Below, piece after piece: positions 14,689 through 22,549 of a DNA stretch of 23,034 nucleotides. The notes beneath the pieces are model-generated. The model had not been told where the DNA came from. It searched no databases and worked only from the letters and a program-made list of their open reading frames with translations. The DNA comes from Fischerella sp. (lineage in GTDB: Bacteria; Cyanobacteriota; Cyanobacteriia; Cyanobacteriales; Nostocaceae), in contig JANZYY010000014.1 of assembly GCA_026419705.1 (NCBI GenBank), positions 1 to 23,034 on the forward strand, read 5' to 3'. The translations under genes and the position numbers were made by a program. The stretch's first letter is position 1, and the number at the start of each line of letters is the position of its first letter.

Positions 14689-14803
14689 AAAGCCGGACAA
14701 GGTGCATCTAAGTACCTTAGTTGTTAAAAAGTCTTAAAATAACAAGATACCAAGACACAAAGAATAAAATAATTTTCATGTGTTCTAGTCATCAAGTTTC
14801 ACA

Positions 14804-14832
14804 TTGATTTGAGTTTTTACCCACAGTATAAA
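14804..14832 (+). promoter_or_regulatory. Promoter candidate for the exported-protein gene
   Basis: TTGATT (14804-14809), 17 bp, TATAAA (14827-14832). The predicted transcript start lies only a few bases before the ATG at 14847, which would exclude the AAAGGA site, so one of the two signals may be chance. Confidence 0.4.
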
Positions 14833-14846
14833 AAGGAATGACATAC

Positions 14847-15281
14847 ATGAAAATCAAAACTTTGATAACTGGTGTGCTTGCTTTGACTGTGAGTTTACTT
14901 ACAAGTATTGGTATCAAAGCTCAGACTCCCAAAAAGGCTAGCACATATCAAGTAGGTCCTTGGCAACCTGTGGCAAGATTTGCTAACTATCAAAGTTTTG
15001 TAAAAGTTAAAATACTAAATAAAACAACATCTCCCCTGCAGTATAGTTTAACGGGTGGAGATGCATTGAACGCAGAAATTCCTGTAGGAGGTAGTGCCAC
15101 ACTCACCACTAATTCTCTTCCTACTTATGTGCTGATTTATGCTGCGCAGCCGGATGTTGCATTGAAGTATGACGTAGCAGCAAAAGGTAATTCTGCTACT
15201 GTTATCATCCGACAATCGAACACAGATTCTGGAGATACAACCCTTAATCTGCATGAAAGCGGAGCAATTTACGTATACTAG
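14847..15281 (+). CDS. Small exported protein of unknown function
   Basis: I do not recognise the family. The 144-aa product has a clear signal peptide (MKIKTLITGVLALTVSLLTS, then an IKAQ-like cleavage site near residue 26) and a mature part rich in beta-prone residues (FVKVKILNKTTSPLQYSL, YVLIYAAQPDVALKYDVA, SATVIIRQSN, TTLNLHESGAIYVY). This looks like a single beta-sandwich domain in the periplasm or cell envelope. The second of two in-frame ATGs is chosen because AAAGGA lies at a good distance from it and only three bases from the first (14838). It converges on the methyltransferase gene with 21 bp between stop codons. Confidence 0.75.
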   Translation: MKIKTLITGVLALTVSLLTSIGIKAQTPKKASTYQVGPWQPVARFANYQSFVKVKILNKTTSPLQYSLTGGDALNAEIPVGGSATLTTNSLPTYVLIYAAQPDVALKYDVAAKGNSATVIIRQSNTDSGDTTLNLHESGAIYVY

Positions 15282-15302
15282 TTTTCCTCAAATTTCCCAT
15301 AT

Positions 15303-16256
15303 CTATCGCTTTATATTTGTCCAAACGGCAGGTAATTTATCTGCATCTAATTCCTTCTTATCCCCTTGCTCAGTATTTTTAAACAGCATTGTAAAAGCAC
15401 CTGCTCCTAATCCATCTTGAGGAAACATTCGATAACAAGGCATTGTAGTTAAATGAGATTGATAATCTTTTAAATGACTAACTTTTACTGATTGAAATTG
15501 AGGAAACTTTTTTAAAAGCCATTCACCAACTTCTTCATTTTCTTCAGGAGAATATGTACAAGTCATATAAGCAAGATAGCCTTGCGGTGCAACGATATGG
15601 GCAGAATTTGCAAGGATACGTTTTTGACGATTTGCACTTTTATTAATAGCACTCGGATGAAAACATCCTGGTGCTTTTTCACCTTTAGCAAGTAAAGATT
15701 GTCCAGTACAAGGAGCATCTACGATCGCTAAATCGATAGATGAAGGTATGCTTTCTGCAAAAATACTAGAGTCTTTACTCGTAACAATAGATGGACTAAC
15801 ATGGCAACGCTTCAAATTGGAAATTAACATACCAAGACGCTTACCAATCACTTCATTACTAATTAACAATTTTGGTTGCAAAACTTTCCAGGCAAAAATA
15901 CTCTTTCCACCTGGTGCGGCGCACATATCAAAAACTAGATCTACAGGCTGAGTAATTTCTAGGAAAACTGAAGCTGCAAATACGGAAGAAAAGTCTAAAC
16001 AATATAAATATCCCTGTTCGTGGAGCGGATGTTGACCTGGTTTTTCTCCCAAAGATAAACGGTCTATGAAAGAAGGTTGCCAAAATGTGGGCTTTTCCAC
16101 TAAAAATGGTGAATTTTCTGGTTTATTTTGGCACCAAATTATACAGGGGTAAAAAGGTTTAGGATGGATTAAAGCTTCCACAAATTTTTCTTGTTCATCC
16201 AAACTTTTAAAGAGACGTTTGCTGAGTTTGAGTAATAATTTTGAAGGTGTTTCCAT
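15303..16256 (-). CDS. RsmB/NOP-family RNA 5-methylcytosine methyltransferase
   Basis: These enzymes use S-adenosylmethionine to methylate C5 of cytosine in rRNA or tRNA. The 317-aa product carries the family signatures: SAM motif I MCAAPGGKS (111-119), motif IV DAPCTGQ with Cys183 (release cysteine), and motif VI MTCTYSPEENE with the nucleophile Cys233. The N-terminus is short and lacks the NusB-like domain of full RsmB, and the C-terminal PUA-type extension of RsmF is missing, so the exact target base cannot be named. There is a stand-alone promoter region upstream (16257 onward). Codon use looks AT-rich, like its surroundings. Confidence 0.92.
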   Translation of the reverse strand: METPSKLLLKLSKRLFKSLDEQEKFVEALIHPKPFYPCIIWCQNKPENSPFLVEKPTFWQPSFIDRLSLGEKPGQHPLHEQGYLYCLDFSSVFAASVFLEITQPVDLVFDMCAAPGGKSIFAWKVLQPKLLISNEVIGKRLGMLISNLKRCHVSPSIVTSKDSSIFAESIPSSIDLAIVDAPCTGQSLLAKGEKAPGCFHPSAINKSANRQKRILANSAHIVAPQGYLAYMTCTYSPEENEEVGEWLLKKFPQFQSVKVSHLKDYQSHLTTMPCYRMFPQDGLGAGAFTMLFKNTEQGDKKELDADKLPAVWTNIKR

Positions 16257-16367
16257 AAAATTTTGCCAATAAAATGATAGTTATAAAAATCAATTTAAAA
16301 TCTCACAAAAAAACAACCATGGCGAGGTTTAGTAATTTTAAGTAAGCAGTTAGATAAAATTAAAGTT

Positions 16368-16571
16368 ATGGATAAAGATAAGAGTTCTCTTAATAGAGAT
16401 AATAAAGAACAGCTTGCTCGGTAGTTAAAAAAGCGAAAAAGAGGCATTTGGGTAGTATGTGATGTATCAATAAGCAACAGCCATATAGACTTCAAAGTCC
16501 AGATTAGTCCAGATGATTCTAATTCGCGAGTTGCCGTTACTTTCATTGCCGTCAGTATGGAGAGGCTTTGA
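16368..16571 (+). pseudogene. Possible small gene with an in-frame amber codon
   Basis: The frame MDKDKSSLNRDNKEQLAR stops at TAG (16422-16424), then continues as LKKRKRGIWVVCDVSISNSH and on to MERL with a stop at 16569-16571. TAG is one change from CAG (Gln). The continuous reading has balanced charge and an amphipathic look, but no family is recognised and no ribosome site is obvious. It may be chance. Confidence 0.3.
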
Positions 16572-16615
16572 TTATAGTTTTTAATACTTAGTTTTATCTG
16601 TTGAGACGCTAGGCT

Positions 16616-16721
16616 CTGTTTTCAAACTACTCCTGACGCTATCCAAGGTTCCGGAATCTCCCATTATTCTGTTTTGAAAGTACCATAGGTGTCGGTATAT
16701 TTCCGGTTAGGAGGAATCTCC
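16616..16721. repeat. Diverged tandem repeat, about 53 and 58 bp
   Basis: CTGTTTTCAAACTAC (16616-16630) recurs as CTGTTTTGAAAGTAC (16669-16683), and GGTTCCGGAATCTCC (16647-16661) recurs as GGTTAGGAGGAATCTCC (16705-16721). The spacing is conserved (31 and 36 bp between the start of each pair), so this is an old duplication. The second GGAATCT can pair with AGATTCC at 16751-16757. Confidence 0.5.
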
Positions 16722-16904
16722 GAGGACAGAAAACACCCGCTAAGCATGATAGATTCCCTTCTTCTGCAACCGCTTCAAACTTCTCCACAATTTTTCTAAA
16801 AACCGTTAAACTTGATTGCGAACTAAGAAGACTGGCAAGCCAACGTGATAAATTTTGGTAATGTCAATCAACTAACTTGGAATTAAGTAGCGAAGGAGAA
16901 CACA

Positions 16905-17114
16905 GTGGCAATGGCATCAAATTTTTCAAAGGCTACAGGTGCAGTCGTTGAAGAAGATTTCAGTGAATATGTAGCCCATCTCCAGCTGCACATGGCTTTG
17001 CAAGCTCGCAATCTGGTTCCAACCCTGAAGCAAACACAAGCCGATAGTCGAGAACAATTACTACATCAAACTCAAGCCAATTTTGAAAAATTAATTTCTC
17101 GCCGAGCTATTTAA
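16905..17114 (+). CDS. Small helical protein of unknown function
   Basis: A 69-aa product with no recognised family. It is rich in Gln, Ala and Leu, predicted mostly helical (SEYVAHLQLHMALQARNLV, then TLKQTQADSREQLLHQTQAN), with a basic end (LISRRAI) and no membrane segment. AAGGAG lies six bases before a GTG codon at 16905; an ATG two codons later (16911) is a workable alternative. A terminator-like hairpin follows 54 bp after the stop, suggesting a single-gene transcript. The good ribosome site, separate terminator and plausible composition support a real gene. Confidence 0.65.
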   Translation: MAMASNFSKATGAVVEEDFSEYVAHLQLHMALQARNLVPTLKQTQADSREQLLHQTQANFEKLISRRAI

Positions 17115-17167
17115 CCTCACTAAATCTATACAAATCTTAAATAAAATTTAAATAAATTTACAGCGGA

Positions 17168-17214
17168 ACTTGTTGAGTCCAGGCTAATGTAGTCATCAGC
17201 AAGTCTGCTTTTTT
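17168..17214 (+). terminator. Terminator after the 69-aa gene
   Basis: ACTTGTTGA (17168-17176) pairs with TCAGCAAGT (17196-17204), nine pairs including one G-U, loop 19 nt, followed by CTGC and a run of six Ts (17209-17214). Confidence 0.55.
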
Positions 17215-17239
17215 AATATTGAATTGTAATATTGAGTTG
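17214..17239. repeat. 13-bp direct repeat
   Basis: TAATATTGAATTG followed directly by TAATATTGAGTTG. It lies in the gap before the acetyltransferase gene; function unknown. Confidence 0.5.
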
Positions 17240-17329
17240 TGAAAATCACTCTTTGGGATCAATAAGGAAGGAGTAGAAAGCCGTTAATATTAATGCAGCA
17301 TTACCTCTGTTCCTGTTATTTAAGGCTGA

Positions 17330-18592
17330 ATGGCGGCTCGAATGAAAATGACCTCTCTAATTCAAAGAAATCTTAGCATTGTCATCCGACCAATCCAATA
17401 CCGGGACTTGGATGGGATTGAACGTCTAGCTCAAGATTCATTCGCAGCCAAAACCAGAAAGGGAGCCGATTTTGCCATGCGGCAGATGCAATGGCTACGC
17501 CGCTGGTATGGGTTGCTAAAATTTTTAAGCTGGTTTCCCAACCCGTTACAGCATATTTTCTGTGGATATGTAGCAGAACAGGGACGAATACTTCTGGGAG
17601 TTGTCCAAGTGTCACCATTCAACCGCACACGCAGTACCTGGCGCGTGGAGCGCGTGTTTTTGGAGCGTGCTGTCGACAAACAAGGTATTGGCTCCCAGCT
17701 TTTACGTCACTGCTTTGAGTCAATTCTAGAAGCTCGCACTTGGATACTGGAAGTAAACGTCAACGATACGGAAGCACTAGCACTGTATCGGCGAAACGGC
17801 TTTCAGCGCTTAGCTGAAATGACCTATTGGGAAATTAAACCGGAACTGCTGGCTGAATTGGCACAATCACAGCCAGATCTACCCAATTTGCTGCCAGTCA
17901 GTAATGCTGATGCCCAGTTGCTATATCAACTAGATACAGCATCAATGCCACCTCTAGTACGGCAGGTGTTCGATCGCCAAACCCACGATTTCAAAACCAG
18001 TCTGTTTGGTGCGTTAGTGGATGCTGTCAAGCAATGGGTTACCAAAACAGAAGTGGTGAGTGGTTACGTATTTGAACCTCAACGTAAAGCAGCGATCGGC
18101 TATTTTCAAATTTCACTAGACCGCAAAGGTGAAGAACCACATCTAGCGACGCTAACTGTTCATCCAGCATATACTTGGTTGTATCCAGAATTGCTAACTC
18201 AACTTGCTCGCATTACTCAAGATTTTCCCGAGCAACCCTTGCAACTAGCTTCAGCAGACTATCAACCAGAAGGGGAAGAGTATTTAGAGCAAATTGGTGC
18301 AAACAGAATAGAGCACACTCTGATCATGTCTCGCTCAGTGTGGCATAAAATACGAGAGTCTAAATTTGTTTCTTTAGAAGGAATTCAGTTGCCAGAAGTG
18401 TTGCAAGGTCTGCAACCAGCTCGCAAACCCATACCGGGTGGAATGTCATGGCTACCACCGAATCAGCCAACTTCTCCAGACAGAGCATTACAACCAAATC
18501 CATCAAAAGAAACTATTTCCTTTTCTTGCAAAAACTCTCACCCAGAACCACGTTGTCAGCCGGAGTCAGCTGAAACACAACAGCAGGAGTAG
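17330..18592 (+). CDS. GNAT N-acetyltransferase with a second, degenerate half
   Basis: GNAT enzymes move an acetyl group from acetyl-CoA to an amine; the substrate here is unknown. In the 420-aa product the first half is a recognisable GNAT domain: IVIRPIQYRDLDGIERLAQ (17-35), the acetyl-CoA loop DKQGIGSQLLRHCFE, and VNVNDTEALALYRRNGFQRL. The usual first Arg/Gln of the loop is Asp. The second half (about 190-350) repeats the GNAT rhythm (GYFQISLDRK, LATLTVHP, LLTQLARITQDFP, GANRIEHTLIMSR) without a clear acetyl-CoA loop, so it is probably a non-catalytic GNAT-like domain. The C-terminal 60 residues are Pro/Ser/Gln-rich and probably disordered. Later ATGs at 17342 and 17348 are possible starts. 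ruvX begins seven bases after its stop. Confidence 0.85.
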   Translation: MAARMKMTSLIQRNLSIVIRPIQYRDLDGIERLAQDSFAAKTRKGADFAMRQMQWLRRWYGLLKFLSWFPNPLQHIFCGYVAEQGRILLGVVQVSPFNRTRSTWRVERVFLERAVDKQGIGSQLLRHCFESILEARTWILEVNVNDTEALALYRRNGFQRLAEMTYWEIKPELLAELAQSQPDLPNLLPVSNADAQLLYQLDTASMPPLVRQVFDRQTHDFKTSLFGALVDAVKQWVTKTEVVSGYVFEPQRKAAIGYFQISLDRKGEEPHLATLTVHPAYTWLYPELLTQLARITQDFPEQPLQLASADYQPEGEEYLEQIGANRIEHTLIMSRSVWHKIRESKFVSLEGIQLPEVLQGLQPARKPIPGGMSWLPPNQPTSPDRALQPNPSKETISFSCKNSHPEPRCQPESAETQQQE

Positions 18593-18599
18593 TAGTCAA

Positions 18600-19181
18600 G
18601 TGGCGATTAATAAAGTCAGAGAGGGAGAATGGGAGAGGAGGGACAAGATTGGAGCAAACAGCAAAGGGCAAAGGGCAAAGGAAATCGACAATGCCCAATC
18701 CCCAATTTCCAATCCCCAATCCGCTTTTCCTAAGCATGTCTCTGCTTTAGGATTGGATATCGGTCGCAAGCGGATTGGGGTAGCAGGGTGCGATCGCACT
18801 GGTTTGATTGCCAGTGGGATTACCACTATTGAACGCACGTCTTTTCAACAAGATGTGGAGCAAATACAACAGTTGGTGAATGAACGAAAAGTACAAATTT
18901 TGGTTGTTGGTTTACCCTATTCAATGGATGGTTCTCTGGGGTTTCAGGCAAAGCAAGTGCAAAAATTTGCCACACGATTGGGTAAAGTTCTCAATCTGCC
19001 CGTGGAATATGTGGATGAGCGATTAACGTCTTTTCAAGCAGAGCAGTTGCTCATTGCAGAAAACCGTTCTCCATCACGCCATAAAGCTTTAATTGACCGC
19101 AAAGCAGCAGCTTTGATTTTACAACAATGGCTAGACGCAAGACGAATTAGCTCAAAAACCACAGAAGTACTTGCTGAGTAA
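18600..19181 (+). CDS. ruvX: RuvX/YqgF-family Holliday-junction resolvase-like nuclease
   Basis: YqgF proteins have an RNase H fold and act in Holliday-junction resolution and/or pre-16S rRNA maturation. The 193-aa product has the catalytic acidic residues in ALGLDIGRKRIGVA (D53), VDERLTS (E140) and LIDRKAAA (D166). I chose GTG at 18600: AGGAG lies 10 bases upstream and no other standard start codon occurs in frame before the catalytic strand. The result is an unusual 45-residue N-terminal extension, much of it encoded by two heptamer repeat arrays. A longer frame back to 18438 would overlap the acetyltransferase and is unlikely. Probably cotranscribed with the gene before it. Confidence 0.93.
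   Translation: MAINKVREGEWERRDKIGANSKGQRAKEIDNAQSPISNPQSAFPKHVSALGLDIGRKRIGVAGCDRTGLIASGITTIERTSFQQDVEQIQQLVNERKVQILVVGLPYSMDGSLGFQAKQVQKFATRLGKVLNLPVEYVDERLTSFQAEQLLIAENRSPSRHKALIDRKAAALILQQWLDARRISSKTTEVLAE
18661..18721. repeat. Two heptamer arrays inside the ruvX frame
   Basis: GCAAAGG x3 at 18661-18681, then CCCAATC, CCCAATT, TCCAATC, CCCAATC at 18694-18721. The second unit is the same family as the intergenic array at 22550-22577. They encode part of the ruvX N-terminal extension. Confidence 0.85.
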
Positions 19182-19646
19182 CTATATACGTTATCGCATG
19201 ATATCCTGAATTCTATTAGTAAGCAGAGGTGGAAAAGGGTTAAAGGTTAAAGGGGAAAGGAAATAAAAAATTTCTTTAACCCTGCTGTCTAATCCCCAAC
19301 ACCAAGTGTTACAAAGTAACTGCAAGTGCTACAACGGGGGATACCCCAAGGCCAGTTGTGACAAGGAGGTAAACTTCAAAAACGCATTGGCTGCGCAATG
19401 CACTCTGCCACCCTGCACTCCCACCCCAGCGCGCAGCGACTTTCCGTAGGGTAGTCCTCCAGGTACTCTGACGAGAATCTGCTTTGCGTGTACACTAGTA
19501 GCCCCCTGTCTTAAACCTCGGAAGCAGGCTTCTACGGGAATCTGCAAAGACACACTGGCTCCCACGTGGAGTTCTAAATTCCTCTTACTCTTTTATCCTT
19601 TCCCCTTCCAAAGTAGCTGGTAATTATCAAGTCTCACACCTCGGCT
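19182..19646. other. 465-bp repeat-rich gap between ruvX and the DUF3727 gene
   Basis: It holds a GGTTAAA-type heptamer array (19238-19258), two CAAGTGYTACAA copies 20 bp apart (19303 and 19323), a GCATTG/CAATGC inverted repeat near 19384-19401 and a copy of the GCGCAGCG...GTAGGGTAG filler element (19429-19454). A 78-codon minus-strand frame here reads through repeat and is not called. Confidence 0.55.
19429..19454. repeat. GCGCAGCG...GTAGGGTAG filler element
   Basis: GCGCGCAGCGACTTTCCG then TAGGGTAG closely matches the element at 5864-5893 in the glpK-chlB island, showing the same dispersed family at two sites in the window. Confidence 0.65.
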
Positions 19647-20219
19647 ATGTTTTCTTCTCCTTTTTCTAACGAACACGACCGTGAACAAGCTGGTACCATC
19701 ACTTTAACCGATGACAAAGGGCGATCGCTCGAATGTTACATTGAGCATTCGCTGGAAGTGAATGGACAAGAGTACTTTTTACTTCTTCCTGTTGACTCAC
19801 CTGTGGAAATATTTGCTTGGCAAGGTGAGGATGAGGAAGAAGAAGCTCTTCTTGTAGAAGATGATGCTACGATTGACCAAATTTTTAGCACCGCCCAAGC
19901 TGTGCTATCAGAACAAAATTTATTCCTCAAGAATACAGCCTACGCTTTGACGGTTGCAGGCGAGTTACCGCCAGTCGAAGAGTCAGAAATATTCACCTTA
20001 GAAATCGAAGACGAACAGTCTGACTTAGAACCAGAACAATTACAACTGCTTGCGAGCTTCTACTACGAAGATCAAGAGTACGCAATTTATACTCCTCTCG
20101 ATCCACTGCTGTTTTTTGCACGGATATCTAAAACTGGCAAACCAGAATTACTGTCTCCAGAGGAGTTTCGCAAAGTACAACCACTGCTAGAGGAACATCT
20201 GTTTAATGAAGTTGAGTAA
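19647..20219 (+). CDS. DUF3727 domain protein (acidic, conserved in cyanobacteria)
   Basis: A 190-aa, strongly acidic soluble protein of unknown function. The N-terminal part (TITLTDDKGRSLECYIEH, then NGQEYFLLLPVDSPVEIFAW) resembles the DUF1292/DUF3727 beta-rich fold. An acidic stretch (GEDEEEEALLVEDDA, 70-84) follows, then a second repeat-like half (LLASFYYEDQEYAIYTPLDP), suggesting an internal duplication of the same fold. It lies between ruvX and the YqeG-type phosphatase, a neighbourhood I recall from other cyanobacteria, though here long repeat-filled gaps separate the three. No start ambiguity: the first ATG is used, without a strong ribosome site. Confidence 0.78.
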   Translation: MFSSPFSNEHDREQAGTITLTDDKGRSLECYIEHSLEVNGQEYFLLLPVDSPVEIFAWQGEDEEEEALLVEDDATIDQIFSTAQAVLSEQNLFLKNTAYALTVAGELPPVEESEIFTLEIEDEQSDLEPEQLQLLASFYYEDQEYAIYTPLDPLLFFARISKTGKPELLSPEEFRKVQPLLEEHLFNEVE

Positions 20220-20644
20220 GATGAAAAATTCAAAATTCAAAATTAAAAAATGAAAAGTTTTAATTTTTGATTCAGAATTCTTAATTATTATTTAGCAATG
20301 GGCGTAATCGCTTGGCAATCTCTTTGCCAAACGTTGACGATCGTTGTGTAAATTCAAACTATGGTGGAATCCATACAAGCAGATTAGCACGAAATCAAGC
20401 TGAGGATGTTCGCCGATACTCTTACGAAATTGCAGCTTTGATTTGGCAACTCGACTAGATAAATTGGATTGCACAACAAGCTGCAATGTTAATCACATAT
20501 TCGATAAGGCACAAAAATAATGAATAATATTTAGTTCCCGGTCAATTGTTAAAGTAGTAACTAAAGTAACAACTCTTGACGATTGTAGCAGGGAAGAAAC
20601 CTCCAAGTATACACTGCTTCCCCTTCATTCTTGACTATTAACCC
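20220..20644. other. 425-bp gap with possible gene remnant
   Basis: An AAATTCA heptamer array (20226-20246) is followed by a segment (about 20290-20458) that is open on both strands. The plus frame reads NYGGIHTSRLARNQAEDVRR and on to a TAG but has no start codon; the minus frame has 64 codons. This may be a decayed gene. Nothing else was recognised. Confidence 0.35.
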
Positions 20645-20650
20645 TTGACT

Positions 20651-21196
20651 ATGCGCTGGAACAAGCTCTTACAGCCTGATTTAATTTTGGAAGGTTCAGT
20701 GTTAAACCTTACACCAGACATAATCCAACGATATGGGCTGAAGGGGCTAGTGTTGGATGTGGATGAAACGTTAGTACCAATAAGAGTAGTTTCAGCTTCA
20801 GTGGAACTACGACAGTGGGTAAAACAAATCCGTCAGGTAGCAGCATTATATTTGGTAAGTAATAACCTGAGTGAAGCCAGAATTGGTGGTATTGCTCGTT
20901 CTCTGGACTTACCTTACTATTTGGGCGCAGCTAAACCCTCGCGACGCAAAATTAGAGCTGCACTGAACGCGATGAATTTGCCAGTACAGCAAGTTGCAAT
21001 GGTAGGCGATCGCTTGTTTACTGACGTATTAGCGGGTAATCGTTTAGGAATGTTTACAATTTTAGTTGAACCGATCGTTCACCCAGATGTTGCTCTCCGC
21101 TCCCATCCAGTACGCAACCTGGAAGTCTGGATATCTGAAATGATGGGAGCCTCCATAACTCCCAAAAAACGCAGGTTTACAACCCTTGACAAATAG
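20651..21196 (+). CDS. YqeG-family HAD (IIIA) phosphatase
   Basis: A haloacid-dehalogenase-superfamily hydrolase of the YqeG type (related to phosphatidylglycerophosphate phosphatases of plastids and mitochondria, so a role in phosphatidylglycerol synthesis is possible). The 181-aa product has motif I DVDETLV (36-42, nucleophile D36), motif II with the serine of LVSNN, motif III lysine in AAKPSRRKI and motif IV GDRLFTDV. The opening NKLLQPDLILEGSVLNLTPD matches the family. ATG at 20651 is preferred over an in-frame TTG at 20645. A strong hairpin follows, ending the plus-strand run of genes. Confidence 0.92.
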   Translation: MRWNKLLQPDLILEGSVLNLTPDIIQRYGLKGLVLDVDETLVPIRVVSASVELRQWVKQIRQVAALYLVSNNLSEARIGGIARSLDLPYYLGAAKPSRRKIRAALNAMNLPVQQVAMVGDRLFTDVLAGNRLGMFTILVEPIVHPDVALRSHPVRNLEVWISEMMGASITPKKRRFTTLDK

Positions 21197-21325
21197 TCAG
21201 GAAAGTAAATCTAAAAAAATAATTAAAAAATCTTTGTTTCACACAGAAACAAGAGATTATGTAAGTATAAATAACATGGGGTCAGCTGAATAAAGACCCT
21301 AAAAATAGTAAGTGGTTATAAACTT

Positions 21326-21373
21326 GTAAAGCGTCAGCCTTAAACTTTATTTATATAGAGGTTGGCGCTTTAC
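21326..21373 (+). terminator. Long stem-loop after the YqeG gene
   Basis: GTAAAGCGTCAGCC (21326-21339) pairs with GGTTGGCGCTTTAC (21360-21373) over 14 positions, two of them G-U on the plus-strand RNA but mismatched on the other strand, so it is built for plus-strand transcripts. The loop is 20 nt; an ATTATTTT stretch follows. A weaker GGGTC/GACCC hairpin precedes it (21279-21299). Confidence 0.6.
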
Positions 21374-21483
21374 ATTATTTTAGGGATGATGGGTGAAAAA
21401 GCGCAATTTAAGTCACATTTTTTACACCAGCTTTGTTCGCTTGAACTTTAGCTTACCTCAACATTTCTGGTTCAGGATCTATA

Positions 21484-22488
21484 TTACATTCTCAAACTCA
21501 AATATTTCTTTCTCACCTTGCGGAATATTTTCTGTATGCGTAATTTGGCTAAATGTATTCTTGTGGGGCTATTAATATTAGCAGATTGACACATTTTATG
21601 GTCAAAAAACTCATTTAATTCATCCAAAATGATTTGCAAACGCTGAGTAATATTTTCAATCCGATACTCTGCAAAAAAATCCTCAGGTAATGCTGGCGAT
21701 GTCCAATTTGCAAGAACATTTAAAATACGTTGAATATCGTATTCTTTTGAATAACCAGCGATTTTATAGCAATTAAATCCAGGATCTAAGTAATCAGAAA
21801 GTCCACCGTTGATACTGGAGAACACCCGACAACCGCAAGCAAGAGCTTCCATTGGTTGCAGACCAAATCCTTCACTTACACCTTGTAGTGCCCAATATTC
21901 AGCGGAGTCATAAAGATAAATCTTAGCCCGATTGAATAATCCAGCTAAATCTTCTATATACGAATCAACCACAAATACTTGACAATGTTGCTGTAACGCT
22001 GGAATCAATTCCTGCATTAAATATTCAGAAGATTTGCGAGTCTGAACCAAAACATCAATATCTCTTTCAAGATGGAAATTTTGAAATTCATTACCAATTT
22101 GGTTGGGCAAATAATAAATTAAAGAATTAGGTGAAAGTTGTCCCCAGTATCCCATTGTATTGCGGCTAACAGCGATGATGGGAATACTCCCAGGGAGTTT
22201 AAATCGGTATCCAGCACTGTGAGCATGGTAAACAACATTATATTGTTTGAGCTTAGCAACAAGTCGAGCTACATCAAATCCCCAGCTAATGACAAAAATC
22301 ACATCATCTAAGTTTTTTTGTTGAATTACATCATCTATGAAAAGTTTTCCCTCTTCTCGTTGACGGTAAGTCACAACATCAGCATGACAAATGAGCTTGG
22401 CTAGATTAAATGTTTTTAATTCTGCCCAAAGACCACCACAGGCAAATTTACCATCTGTCCCAGGGAGTAAAAAATAAAGTTTTCTCAT
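21484..22488 (-). CDS. Glycosyltransferase, group 1 (GT4-like)
   Basis: A GT-B fold enzyme that transfers a sugar from a nucleotide-sugar donor; the product (exopolysaccharide, lipopolysaccharide or glycolipid) cannot be read from sequence. The 334-aa product has an N-terminal Rossmann-like half opening RKLYFLLPGTDGKFACGGLW, an acceptor-side segment with VVYHAHSAGYRFKLPGSIP, and the donor-site signature SEGFGLQPMEALACGC with the E-x7-E pair (E206, E214), followed by the VFSSINGGLSDYL loop. The C-terminal 60 residues are basic and helical. It stands alone, with a repeat-filled gap upstream. Confidence 0.9.
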   Translation of the reverse strand: MRKLYFLLPGTDGKFACGGLWAELKTFNLAKLICHADVVTYRQREEGKLFIDDVIQQKNLDDVIFVISWGFDVARLVAKLKQYNVVYHAHSAGYRFKLPGSIPIIAVSRNTMGYWGQLSPNSLIYYLPNQIGNEFQNFHLERDIDVLVQTRKSSEYLMQELIPALQQHCQVFVVDSYIEDLAGLFNRAKIYLYDSAEYWALQGVSEGFGLQPMEALACGCRVFSSINGGLSDYLDPGFNCYKIAGYSKEYDIQRILNVLANWTSPALPEDFFAEYRIENITQRLQIILDELNEFFDHKMCQSANINSPTRIHLAKLRIQKIFRKVRKKYLSLRM

Positions 22489-22549
22489 GATATTGATTTT
22501 CCTGAATGAGGGGCAAGGGGCATAGTAAAAATCAGTACTTCAATGCCAA

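Larger units (their letters stand above)
14302..14837. other. 536-bp gene-free stretch after comM
   Basis: It holds a possible comM terminator (14379-14405), a heptamer array (14548-14575), a small hairpin (14673-14688), an ACCAAGACACAAAG filler fragment near 14752 and a promoter candidate for the next gene (14804-14832). Only a 34-codon frame starting at 14607 was seen; it shows no sign of being a gene. Confidence 0.55.
16257..16904. other. 648-bp gene-poor stretch with repeat and broken ORF
   Basis: From left to right it holds an AT-rich promoter side for the methyltransferase, a possible broken small gene (16368-16571), an imperfect tandem repeat (16616-16721) and the 5' flank of a 69-codon gene. 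An 83-codon minus-strand frame (16295-16546) overlaps the broken ORF and is probably its shadow. Confidence 0.5.

Noticed and set aside
18438..18599. Longer ruvX start overlapping the acetyltransferase gene
   Set aside because: The extension is the acetyltransferase tail read in another frame; GTG at 18600 has a ribosome site.
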